Assembly: GCA_001804705.1 (NCBI GenBank)
Contig: MHAY01000064.1
Coordinates: 35,921-99,920 of the forward strand
DNA length: 64,000 nucleotides
Origin: Ignavibacteria bacterium RIFOXYC2_FULL_35_21
Lineage (GTDB): Bacteria > Bacteroidota > Ignavibacteria > Kapaibacteriales > UBA2268
Direction of reading: 5' to 3'
Shown: piece by piece, positions 10,476 to 19,990 of the stretch
Numbering within the stretch: the stretch's first letter is position 1
Layout: the number at the start of each line of letters is the position of its first letter
Made by a program: the position numbers and the translations under genes
The notes under the pieces: model-generated
Databases searched by the model: none
The model's input: the letters and a program-made list of their open reading frames with translations, nothing else
Told to the model about the DNA's origin: nothing

Positions 10476-10534
10476 TTTTTTTTTTGATACATCCTTCGAC
10501 ATGATGTTTATGACAAACTCATTTTATGTTAGAT

Positions 10535-10666
10535 GAATAGCCACTATTTTTAAATAGTGGGAATAAGTAAACAGCACTTTCGCCTGGATTTATCCCCTAA
10601 TAAAAATAATTGACTAAAGTCGTAATTATGTGATAAACCTCCACTATCTGAAGATAGTGGCTATTC
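10535..10666. mobile_element. MITE-like element, 132 bp, 13-bp perfect TIRs, hairpin at each end
   Basis: GAATAGCCACTAT (10535-10547) and ATAGTGGCTATTC (10654-10666) are exact reverse complements; end hairpins CCACTATTTttAAATAGTGG and CCACTATCTgaAGATAGTGG. Confidence 0.75.
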
Positions 10667-10696
10667 AAATAAAATTTAAAAAATATTAAAACAAAA

Positions 10697-10705
10697 GGAG
10701 GTGAT
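10697..10705 (+). promoter_or_regulatory. Canonical Shine-Dalgarno sequence for the MFS gene
   Basis: AGGAGGTGA a few nt before TTG 10708. Confidence 0.7.
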
Positions 10706-10707
10706 TT

Positions 10708-12057
10708 TTGAAAGAGAATGAAAATGTAATTCAAAAAAGTTCATGGCGATTTCCCCCAACATTCTGGACAGCAAACTATGTTGAATTGCTCGAAAGAGCC
10801 GCATTTTACTGCATGTTTATTGCAATCTCACTTTACCTGACTGACGTTGTCGGCTTCGATGACAAATGGGCTGGAATAATCGGAGCATTTTTTAGTGCAG
10901 GCGTATATTTCCTGCCACCATTTACAGGCGCTTTTTCCGATAAAATTGGTTTCAGAGCTGCATTACTTATTGCATTTACTCTTTTGACAATCGGTTATTT
11001 CACTATGAGTTTTTTACCTTACAAAGCAACTGTTGTTCCTGCATTTGTTCTGCTTATGTTTGGCGGCTCATTTATTAAATCTATAATAACAGGCACAGTT
11101 GCTAAAAATTCATCTGAAACGAACAGAGCGAGAGCATATTCAATCTTTTACTTTGTTGTCAATATCGGAGCATTTACAGGCAAAATGTTTGCAAAGCCAA
11201 TCAGAATTGATATTGGTTTGGAAGCCATAGGATATTTTTCTGCAATTATGACTTTTATCGCAATAATTGTTGTTTTCTTCTTCTTCAAAAACATTGATTC
11301 CACAGGACAAGGCAAATCTGCAAAAGAAATTTGGACTGGATTTGTCAAAGTTGTTACAAATGCAAGATTGATTACACTGATTTTAATTCTTGCCGGTTTC
11401 TGGATCATTCAGCACCAAATGTATGCTTCTATGCCTAAATACATTATCAGACTCGTCGGTAAAGATGCTTCACCAGAGTGGTATTCCAATGTTAATTCTG
11501 CCACTGTAATTATTTTTGTCATGCTTATTACTCATTGGATGAAAAAATTCAAGGCTATCACTTCAATGAATATAGGAATGATACTCATGCCGATGTCTGC
11601 CGTACTAATGGCAATGAGTCCTCTCCTGACACAATGGACCGGAACATCAATTTCCATGTTCGGATTATTCACACTCCATCCGATCGCACTTACAATGATA
11701 ATAGGTATTGGTATTCAGGGACTTGCCGAATGTTTCATCTCACCCCGCTTTCTTGAATATTTTTCGCTTCAGGCACCAAAGGGTGAGGAAGGAATGTATC
11801 TCGGATTTTCGCATCTACATTCATTCTTTGCGAATTTCATAGGATTTTTCATCTCCGGATTTTTACTCGATGCCTACTGCCCCGACCCGAATAAAGAAGG
11901 ATTGAGAGGATTGACTGCAAGCCAGCTTGCACCATATTACGAGCATGCTCATTATATTTGGTATTATTTTGCAGGAATCGGAATTTTAGCTGCTATAGCA
12001 TTGTATATATACTCAAAAGTGGTTAAAAGGTTAGATGGAAGAAAAATAAGTGTCTGA
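10708..12057 (+). CDS. MFS transporter (POT/oligopeptide-type-like)
   Basis: About 12 hydrophobic helices, NYVELLERAAFYCMFIAISLYLTD; TTG start preceded by AGGAGGTGA. Confidence 0.82.
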   Translation: MKENENVIQKSSWRFPPTFWTANYVELLERAAFYCMFIAISLYLTDVVGFDDKWAGIIGAFFSAGVYFLPPFTGAFSDKIGFRAALLIAFTLLTIGYFTMSFLPYKATVVPAFVLLMFGGSFIKSIITGTVAKNSSETNRARAYSIFYFVVNIGAFTGKMFAKPIRIDIGLEAIGYFSAIMTFIAIIVVFFFFKNIDSTGQGKSAKEIWTGFVKVVTNARLITLILILAGFWIIQHQMYASMPKYIIRLVGKDASPEWYSNVNSATVIIFVMLITHWMKKFKAITSMNIGMILMPMSAVLMAMSPLLTQWTGTSISMFGLFTLHPIALTMIIGIGIQGLAECFISPRFLEYFSLQAPKGEEGMYLGFSHLHSFFANFIGFFISGFLLDAYCPDPNKEGLRGLTASQLAPYYEHAHYIWYYFAGIGILAAIALYIYSKVVKRLDGRKISV

Positions 12058-12219
12058 AGTAGGATTTTTAGGATTTGAAGATTATAGGATTCTGTAATTG
12101 ATATTCTAATAGAAAAAATAATTATACATTGAATTAATAAAATTGCTATTTTTCTATTTACTCTGAAACACTTTTAGAGTAATAATTGACAATATGTATA
12201 ATGAGCTTTGAGGTTCAAA

Positions 12220-15200
12220 ATGAAAAAGGCAATTTATTTACTTGTTTCTATTATTATTTTATTTTCCTCTTTACACTCTGCACCTGTTATTTTCAAATAT
12301 GATAACGGAATACCCGCCGGAATGTACTCGAATGCTAATACGTTGGGCTGGGATGAAACTGTAATGCTGAAACCTCCGGGGCCATGTAAAATAAATAAAG
12401 TTCAATTATACCTTAGCGGTACTGTTGCGGCTCCCGACACAATCTGGGTTGTAGGCGACCCTGCCGAAGGAGCATATCCACCTTCATCTTATTGCTGGTA
12501 TATAAACAAACTTGCCGACGGTAAGATAATAAATTATACCGGAACACCCGGCTGGTATGAAATTGATATATCGGCAGACAATATCAGAGCAGATGGAATT
12601 TGCAGTGTCGTAATCCAGCACAGAAATAAACAAAACGGGCCTTATTTCACCTTTGATAATCAATCTCAGACACAGGAAATACATTCACTGCTGGTTGATC
12701 TACGGCCTAACCCGGATTTCTTAGGAATCAGAGGTACAATCTTTGCCCGGTCTCAGGGTAATTTCATGGTACGATTCGAAATCGAATACGATTTTCCTGA
12801 CGGAGAAACCACTGCACAAGCTCCCCCGCCAACATTAGTTGATGTAACAAAAGAAGCGGGATTAGTTGATGGAAATGGCAGTCCAATCAAGAGTGCAATG
12901 GTGAGCGTTGTAGGATTTAATAATAATGAATTTGAAGATTTAGCTGTCGGCTCATATTATTTTTCAAATAATGGTGATGCAACTTTTGAAAATAAATCAT
13001 CCCAGGCAAATCTTCAAGCTGGACAAACAAGCTGGGCTGATATTGATAATGATGGAAACATTGATTATTTCGCATTAAACGGTGGCTTGAACGATAAAAT
13101 TTTATTTGGAAATGGTAATTTATCTTTTGTAGATGAAACCGACTCAATTATAAAACTAAATCAGCCGACTGTTACGCCAATGTTCTTCGACTACAATCAT
13201 GATGGTTTACTTGACCTATACATTGCTTATGGAAGAGCAGGCGACCCTGAAGTATATTACCCCGACCAACTATTCAAAAACATTGGAAACAAGAAATTTG
13301 AAAACGTTACGAATACGGCAGGAATCTCTGCAGGCGAGCCGGCGCCATACTATGACTGCTGGGGAGCAAGCATCTGCGATTATAACAATGACAATTGGCC
13401 CGATGCTTTTGTAGCAACTTACCGCCTCGCTCCTGATATGTTATTCAGAAATGCAAAGAACGGAATGTTTGATGAAGTTGGGGGCGCAACAGGTGCAAGA
13501 GGAATACCCACATATTATACAAATGCATTTGGACATGGCATGGGCTCTGACTGGGGAGACTTTAACAACGACGGCTATGATGACTTATGTGTCGGCAATC
13601 TTGGTCATCCGGATGAAAGAGCATTAAACTCAAATCCTTCGCTATTATTTAAAAATGATGGCCCGCCTAACTGGACTTTCACGGATATGCACTCCGAAAT
13701 GGGCTTGAAATTCTTCGAAATGAATGCAGGAACTGTTTGGGCTGACCTTAATCTCGACGGCTATCTCGACCTTGTTCATGCTCAATACTCTTATGACGCT
13801 AAAGGAGCCAGAAACGATAGGTTCACAAGGTTTTATCTGAATCAGGGACCTTCAAAAAATTTCAAATTGAAAGATGTAACATGGGAAACCGGTGCATACA
13901 ATCATGGTGCATGGGCACCTGTCAGATTAGACTTTGATAATGATGGTGATATGGATATTATTGTTGCCAGTGGTCATGAAAACCTTAAATTATTCAGAAA
14001 TGATTTGCCTAACAAAGGTTACTGGATTGCATTCAGATTAAGTGGGAGTCCGGCAAACAATGTTCCTAATGAGGGATTCGGGAGTAATGTTACGGTTTAT
14101 TCAGGAGGACAAAAATTTTACCGAAGCCTCCCTGGTACGGTTATGAATGGAAGATGTTCTCAAAGTTCTAATGAATTGAATTTTGGAATAGGAAGTGTGA
14201 GTACGATTGACAGCGTTGTTATAAAATTTCCAAATGGACAAACAAATAAATTCACCGGACTTGCAATTAATACAAAATATAAAATTCCATATATGCAATC
14301 TCCGGTGAGAATGAAACTGACAGCACCAATGCTATTATCTCCTTTAAACTTTACAACTAAGATGGTGCCTGATGTAGCTTTTGATTGGTCTCAAGTCAGC
14401 GAAGGTACAAAATATGAGATACTCATTTCAAATAAAAAAGATTTTTCTGATACTGTATTGCATCAGAATGAATTAACCCAAACATCTTCAAATAGTAGCA
14501 CTTTCGAAATAAATAAAACTTACTTTTGGAAAACCAGAGCATTTTCAGATACGGATACCAGTAACTGGTCAAGTATATGGGAATTCACTGTCGGCACTCC
14601 AACACCATTAGCACCAAAATTGAAAAATCCACCTAACGATTCATTGAATATAAGTGCTAAACCGAAGTTTATTTGGAACACATCCGAATACTATGCTAAA
14701 TACCCAGGTATTACAATTTATGATTTGCAATATTCTACTGACCCAACCTGTTCAACTGATGTACAAAGTTTTTACGGACTGCTTGATACAACGTTTCTTG
14801 TTACCGAACATCTAATTCCCGATACAAAATACTATTGGCGAACACGTGGTATAAACGAAGGACAGCCAAGTCAATGGTCAGAAATTTGGAACTTCACGGT
14901 TATGGCTTTACCTTCCAAACCGTTTTTAACATCACCTGCAAACGGAGACACTGCTGTAAGTAAAAGACCATCTCTATCGTGGGAAGAAAGCACAAATGCA
15001 GACTACTATACACTCGAATTATCAAAATCGGAAGTCTTTAATCCCGATTCGATAAATTATCAAGCAACAGATATAACATCTACATCAAGAAAATTATTTA
15101 AATCCCTCGATGAAGGAACTATTTATTACTGGCACGTCAGAGCAGGAAATGACGGTGGCGAAAGCGAATGGTCTCAAACATATAATTTCAAAACAGAAGG

Positions 15201-15489
15201 CATACTTGGAATTGAGGAAGTGGATAATTCAGGTTTATTTGTAAAAACCTCTCCAAATCCATTTGACAAAGTAACAAATATAGAATTTTATTTGCCAGAA
15301 CCAGGATTCACAACTTTGAATATTTTCAATATTGAAGGAATAGAATTAGAAACAATATTATCCGAAAAATTAGATGCAGGAAATCATTTAGTAAAGTGGG
15401 ATGCAAAGCGACATCCAACCGGAATTTATTATTTTCAACTAATAATTGGAAATAAATCATACACCGGAAAATTGATTGTAATAAAATAA
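12220..15489 (+). CDS. Secreted FG-GAP/VCBS-repeat protein with ASPIC/UnbV domain, Fn3-like repeats and T9SS sorting domain
   Basis: DxDxDG calcium-binding repeats (DIDNDGNIDYF, DFNNDGYDDLCVGN, DFDNDGDMDIIVAS); ASPIC/UnbV-like segment; C-terminal TSPNPFDKVTNIEFYLPEPG...GIYYFQL. ORF opens at TTG 12208; ATG 12220 preferred. Confidence 0.88.
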   Translation: MKKAIYLLVSIIILFSSLHSAPVIFKYDNGIPAGMYSNANTLGWDETVMLKPPGPCKINKVQLYLSGTVAAPDTIWVVGDPAEGAYPPSSYCWYINKLADGKIINYTGTPGWYEIDISADNIRADGICSVVIQHRNKQNGPYFTFDNQSQTQEIHSLLVDLRPNPDFLGIRGTIFARSQGNFMVRFEIEYDFPDGETTAQAPPPTLVDVTKEAGLVDGNGSPIKSAMVSVVGFNNNEFEDLAVGSYYFSNNGDATFENKSSQANLQAGQTSWADIDNDGNIDYFALNGGLNDKILFGNGNLSFVDETDSIIKLNQPTVTPMFFDYNHDGLLDLYIAYGRAGDPEVYYPDQLFKNIGNKKFENVTNTAGISAGEPAPYYDCWGASICDYNNDNWPDAFVATYRLAPDMLFRNAKNGMFDEVGGATGARGIPTYYTNAFGHGMGSDWGDFNNDGYDDLCVGNLGHPDERALNSNPSLLFKNDGPPNWTFTDMHSEMGLKFFEMNAGTVWADLNLDGYLDLVHAQYSYDAKGARNDRFTRFYLNQGPSKNFKLKDVTWETGAYNHGAWAPVRLDFDNDGDMDIIVASGHENLKLFRNDLPNKGYWIAFRLSGSPANNVPNEGFGSNVTVYSGGQKFYRSLPGTVMNGRCSQSSNELNFGIGSVSTIDSVVIKFPNGQTNKFTGLAINTKYKIPYMQSPVRMKLTAPMLLSPLNFTTKMVPDVAFDWSQVSEGTKYEILISNKKDFSDTVLHQNELTQTSSNSSTFEINKTYFWKTRAFSDTDTSNWSSIWEFTVGTPTPLAPKLKNPPNDSLNISAKPKFIWNTSEYYAKYPGITIYDLQYSTDPTCSTDVQSFYGLLDTTFLVTEHLIPDTKYYWRTRGINEGQPSQWSEIWNFTVMALPSKPFLTSPANGDTAVSKRPSLSWEESTNADYYTLELSKSEVFNPDSINYQATDITSTSRKLFKSLDEGTIYYWHVRAGNDGGESEWSQTYNFKTEGILGIEEVDNSGLFVKTSPNPFDKVTNIEFYLPEPGFTTLNIFNIEGIELETILSEKLDAGNHLVKWDAKRHPTGIYYFQLIIGNKSYTGKLIVIK

Positions 15490-15494
15490 ATTAT

Positions 15495-15522
15495 GTAGGG
15501 ACAGAACATTGTTCTGTTCCTA
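15495..15522. repeat. GTAGGGACA-type palindrome, intergenic
   Basis: GTAGGGACAGAACATTGTTCTGTTCCTA. Confidence 0.85.
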
Positions 15523-15585
15523 TTATTGACAAATATTCGAAAAAAATAAAGCAAAAATTATTTTTCACACATAAAAGGTGAAAAA

Positions 15586-17628
15586 ATGAGAAAAGTAATT
15601 GTATTGATTGTAACTTTCATCTTGATAGCTTTTCAATCTCTCCAAGCTCAATGGGAGCAGGTCAATGGTCCTTATGGACAAGAAGTTACTTGTTTATTGA
15701 TAAGCGACAGCATTGTCTTTGCCGGTACTAATGGAGATGGTATTTATTTATCAACTGATTATGGCATAAGTTGGACACAAAAAGGTCTATTGAATACTAA
15801 TTTTTATTGTCTTACTGTCATTGAAACAAATTTATTTGCAGGGGCATGGGGAAAGGTTTTTATCTCATCGAATAAGGGACAGGAATGGGAACAACTTATA
15901 ATACAGAATTTGGATTCACCTGTCTTGTGTATAACTTTTCTGGATAACTATATCTTTGCCGGGACATCTGGAGAGGGAGTTTATTTATCAACTGATAATG
16001 GTATAAGCTGGACAAAGTCAAATTCAGGAATTACAAATGATTTCGTTCGTAATTTTGCCATTATTGGTGATACAATTTTTGCAGGGACTGATATCGGTTT
16101 ATTTAAATCCACTGACTATGGAGTGCAATGGACACAATATAATTCTGAACTAAATTATATTAACGTACCTTGTATGGCTGTTTGTGAAGGTAATATTTAT
16201 GCTGCAACTAATCAAAAAGGAGTTATTCTATCCACTGATAATGGCAATAACTGGAATCAAGTAAACATAGGTTTAAATAATTCTCATGTATATTGTCTGG
16301 CTGTAAGCAGTAACAATATTTATGCTGGGACTTCCGAAGGAGAAGTATATCAATTAACAAATAACAGCTCGAGCTGGACGCAAATCAATTCTGAAATTGT
16401 AAACACCAGTGTTCGCTGTCTGGCTGTTAATGAAAGTAATATCTTTGCAGGTACTTCTGGAGGCTTATTTCAAACAACCGATAACGGTTCCAAATGGTCA
16501 CCAACTTTATTAGAGAAAACTCATATCAATTGTGTAACATTTGATTCAAGCAATATCTTTGTTGGAAATAACTTAGGTGTTTTTCTTACAACAAATGATG
16601 GCAATGACTGGTCGCAATTAAATTCAGGATTAATTAATTCTCAGGTAGGTAATATAGCCCTGTGCGGTAATGATTTATTTGCCAGTATTTTTATTGGTGG
16701 AATGTATAAATCAATAAATTATGGTAAAAGTTGGGTACAAATCAATTCCGGATTAAATCAATACCCAACTATTAGATGTCTTGTTGTAATTGATAATAAT
16801 ATATATATTGGAACAAATGCAGATGGTGTTTATAGAACTACTGATAATGGAACAAGCTGGACACAACTGAATAACGGGCTTACAAACAAATGGGTAGTAA
16901 GTCTTTCTTTAAGTGGAAATAATTTATTTGCCGGTACATATGATGGGATTTACATTTCTTCAGATTATGGTAATAACTGGGTAAAAACATCCTTTACAAA
17001 TACCTGTGTATATAGTATGATTGTTCAGGACAGTAATATCTATGCAGGTACTTATGGCAGAGTTTACTTATCAACTAATAATGGGCAAAACTGGCAACAA
17101 TTGGATACTTTATCAACAAGAAAAAATATTAATTGTTTAAAAATAATCGGGAGTATTATCCTTGCAGGAACTTCAGGAGATGGAATTTTCCTATCAACAA
17201 ATTCAGGACAAAACTGGAAACAATTCAATTCAGGTCTTATAAATTTAGATATTCGTTGTCTTTCTGTCAAAGATGAAAATATTTATACCGGAACCAATGG
17301 TGGTGGATTGTTTAAAGCAAAAATAATTGACCTTATAACTTCCGTTGAAGAAAAAGGTAATAATATTAATGATGCCATTAGTATAAATCCAAATCCTGCA
17401 CATGATAACATTTCAATAAATATTAATTCAAAAGATTTTTCAAATAGTACGAAATTATATATTACAGATTTATCAGGACGAGAAGTATTAACTATTTTTG
17501 AAGGTATAATTGAATCAGGTAATAAAAAACTTAATGCAAACATTGAGAAATTAGTGGGTGGAATTTATTATCTTGTTATGCAATCCCCTACTGCAAGAAC
17601 AACAAAGATGTTTGTTGTGAATAGGTAA
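15586..17628 (+). CDS. Secreted BNR/sortilin-like beta-propeller protein with T9SS sorting domain
   Basis: Repeated units FAGT.GDGIYLSTDYGISWTQ; C-terminal ISINPNPAHDNISININS...GIYYLVM. Confidence 0.85.
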   Translation: MRKVIVLIVTFILIAFQSLQAQWEQVNGPYGQEVTCLLISDSIVFAGTNGDGIYLSTDYGISWTQKGLLNTNFYCLTVIETNLFAGAWGKVFISSNKGQEWEQLIIQNLDSPVLCITFLDNYIFAGTSGEGVYLSTDNGISWTKSNSGITNDFVRNFAIIGDTIFAGTDIGLFKSTDYGVQWTQYNSELNYINVPCMAVCEGNIYAATNQKGVILSTDNGNNWNQVNIGLNNSHVYCLAVSSNNIYAGTSEGEVYQLTNNSSSWTQINSEIVNTSVRCLAVNESNIFAGTSGGLFQTTDNGSKWSPTLLEKTHINCVTFDSSNIFVGNNLGVFLTTNDGNDWSQLNSGLINSQVGNIALCGNDLFASIFIGGMYKSINYGKSWVQINSGLNQYPTIRCLVVIDNNIYIGTNADGVYRTTDNGTSWTQLNNGLTNKWVVSLSLSGNNLFAGTYDGIYISSDYGNNWVKTSFTNTCVYSMIVQDSNIYAGTYGRVYLSTNNGQNWQQLDTLSTRKNINCLKIIGSIILAGTSGDGIFLSTNSGQNWKQFNSGLINLDIRCLSVKDENIYTGTNGGGLFKAKIIDLITSVEEKGNNINDAISINPNPAHDNISININSKDFSNSTKLYITDLSGREVLTIFEGIIESGNKKLNANIEKLVGGIYYLVMQSPTARTTKMFVVNR

Positions 17629-17831
17629 GGTCATATGGTTTCAATTCAGAATTCATAATTCTTTTTGAAAGTTTGAGACCTTTTTGCTTTTGATGTGTCT
17701 TTACATTATATTAATGACAAAAAAATATGAATAATCATAATAAAATAAAATGTTTTAGACAGAACACTGTTGGATATACAATTTTCAATTATAAATTTTC
17801 AATTTTCAATTTTCTGACCCTTCGTGATTTA

Positions 17832-19922
17832 TTGGGCAGAAAATTTTCTGCCCCTACAATTTTAATATTTCTTTTCTTAACTACTTTCATACTACATTCA
17901 CAAGAAAAACCTTATTGGAAAAAAACAGAAGGTATTTATGGTGGTATTATTACTTGCATGACGGGAAATGATAATCAAATATTCATAGGAACATTGGGTT
18001 CCGGTGTTTACACATCAACAAATCCTGGTGAAAAATGGGAAGCGATTAATAATGGAATATCCAACCTCGATATAAGAGCAATCATTCTTACAAAAAGCAA
18101 TACTTTACTTGCAGGAACTTATGGCGGAGGTATTTTCAGGTCAACAGATTATGGTATTACATGGAATAAAGCTAATGTTGATTTAAAAAGCATGGACTTC
18201 AGAACATTTGCTCTTGATTCGGATGGCACAATTTGGGCTGGGTCATGTACTGCCGGAATATTTCTTTCGACTAATGATGGCATTTTCTGGGAATATGGGG
18301 GTGTGAATGATTATGATGTTTGGGCAATTGCAGTAACTAAAACAGGTAATATCTTCGCAGGCTCCTCCAAAAATGGAATTTTTTATACAAATGATAAAGG
18401 ATATAACTGGAAAAATTCTTACGCAGGTTTAACGACCGATGATGTTAGAACTATGGCTATTGTATCGGACTCACTACTTTTTGCAGGGACTAATAAGGGT
18501 GTTTTTCTTTCCACTAATGAGGGCGGCTCATGGGAAGAATTTAATTATGGTTTAACAAATTTAGATGTTTGGTCTTTGTTACCGATGAATGACGGACAAC
18601 TAATTGCAGGTACAAAAGGTGACGGTACATTTTTTATAAAACCATTGCCAGAGAATACCTGGCAGCAAAAAATTGAAAATCTGGAAGAATTATGGATTCG
18701 ATGTTTGATGCTTTCGGAAGATAATATCCTGTTTACCGGGACAGATGGTGGAGCCGGATTATTTAAAACAAATACTTCTTCAATCTTATGGGAAAAAGCA
18801 AACACCGGAATAAATAATCTGGATGTTACTTCATTTGAAATTGATAAAAATGGGAAATTAATGTCCGGTACATATTCGGATGGCATTTATATTTTTGATG
18901 AAGATTCTAACACATGGACTCGTTCTGGGGAAGGTATAACAAATAAGTATATTTTATCACTTGCTATTGACTCTTCTAATAATTATTATGTCGGTACTTA
19001 TAGTAGTGGTGTATTTTACTCGACTGATAATGGTGCTACTTTTACTCAAATTAATGAAGGGTTAGTGGATAAGCAAATCTTCTCAATGACAATAAATGCA
19101 AAGAATAAAGTAATTGCAGGAACAGGTGGAAGTGGTATTTTCAGGTATGAACCTGACTCATCAAAATGGATAAAAATTAATAAGGGCTTGAAATCTTATG
19201 TTATTTATTCATTAGTTAAGGCTCCTAATGGATTTTTATTTGCAGGTACACCAGGTGCTGGAATATTCAAATCTGAGGATGACGGTGATAATTGGATTCA
19301 AGTTAATGAAGGATTGGATGCTCCATTTATAAATGTTTTATGTGTAACAAAAAACGGAGATATTATTACAGGAACCCAGGATAAAGGTGTTTTTTTATCA
19401 AAAGATAATGGTGCAAATTGGTCAAATATCGGATTAGAAGGTACTGTATTATTATCCATTATATATTCACAGGATGAATTTGTTTATGTTGCAACTTCAG
19501 ATAGTGGGATATATCGCACCAAATTAGAGACAATTAGATGGGAACTAGTAAATGATGGTTTAATTATTAATTCTGTCCAGGCAATAATAAGTGATAAAAT
19601 AGGTAGACTTTATGCAGCAGTTCACAAAAATGGCGTATATATGTACGACCCTGCAACAGGAGTTGAAGAGTATTCTAAAGTAATGGAAAATGAAATTAAT
19701 ATTTCACCTAACCCTGCAAATGATATTATAAAAATAAGAATAGATATTCCATCAGGAATTGGAGAATCGTTTTCAATTTATAACTCAATCGGACACCTTT
19801 TAAATAAAATTGATATTAATAACACATCAGAATATTATGAATTGCAAGTCAACGATTTAACATCCGGGATTTACTTCATAAAATATAATTGTAAAAATTA
19901 TCCTTTTATCATATTCAGATAA
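17832..19922 (+). CDS. Secreted beta-propeller protein with T9SS sorting domain, paralog of preceding gene
   Basis: Repeats such as FAGTNKGVFLSTNEGGSWEEF; C-terminal ISPNPANDIIKIRIDIP. ORF opens at 17727; the in-frame TTG at 17832 gives a compact signal peptide (M)GRKFSAPTILIFLFLTTFILHSQ. Confidence 0.83.
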   Translation: MGRKFSAPTILIFLFLTTFILHSQEKPYWKKTEGIYGGIITCMTGNDNQIFIGTLGSGVYTSTNPGEKWEAINNGISNLDIRAIILTKSNTLLAGTYGGGIFRSTDYGITWNKANVDLKSMDFRTFALDSDGTIWAGSCTAGIFLSTNDGIFWEYGGVNDYDVWAIAVTKTGNIFAGSSKNGIFYTNDKGYNWKNSYAGLTTDDVRTMAIVSDSLLFAGTNKGVFLSTNEGGSWEEFNYGLTNLDVWSLLPMNDGQLIAGTKGDGTFFIKPLPENTWQQKIENLEELWIRCLMLSEDNILFTGTDGGAGLFKTNTSSILWEKANTGINNLDVTSFEIDKNGKLMSGTYSDGIYIFDEDSNTWTRSGEGITNKYILSLAIDSSNNYYVGTYSSGVFYSTDNGATFTQINEGLVDKQIFSMTINAKNKVIAGTGGSGIFRYEPDSSKWIKINKGLKSYVIYSLVKAPNGFLFAGTPGAGIFKSEDDGDNWIQVNEGLDAPFINVLCVTKNGDIITGTQDKGVFLSKDNGANWSNIGLEGTVLLSIIYSQDEFVYVATSDSGIYRTKLETIRWELVNDGLIINSVQAIISDKIGRLYAAVHKNGVYMYDPATGVEEYSKVMENEINISPNPANDIIKIRIDIPSGIGESFSIYNSIGHLLNKIDINNTSEYYELQVNDLTSGIYFIKYNCKNYPFIIFR
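17834..17857. repeat. GTAGGGACA-type palindrome at the N-terminus of the second propeller gene
   Basis: GGGCAGAAAATTTTCTGCCC perfect 20-bp palindrome followed by CTAC. Confidence 0.8.
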
Positions 19923-19990
19923 ATTAATTATAAAATAAGATTGAACTTATCCGTTATTACGAAAATTATTTTGAAATTTTACAAATATTA

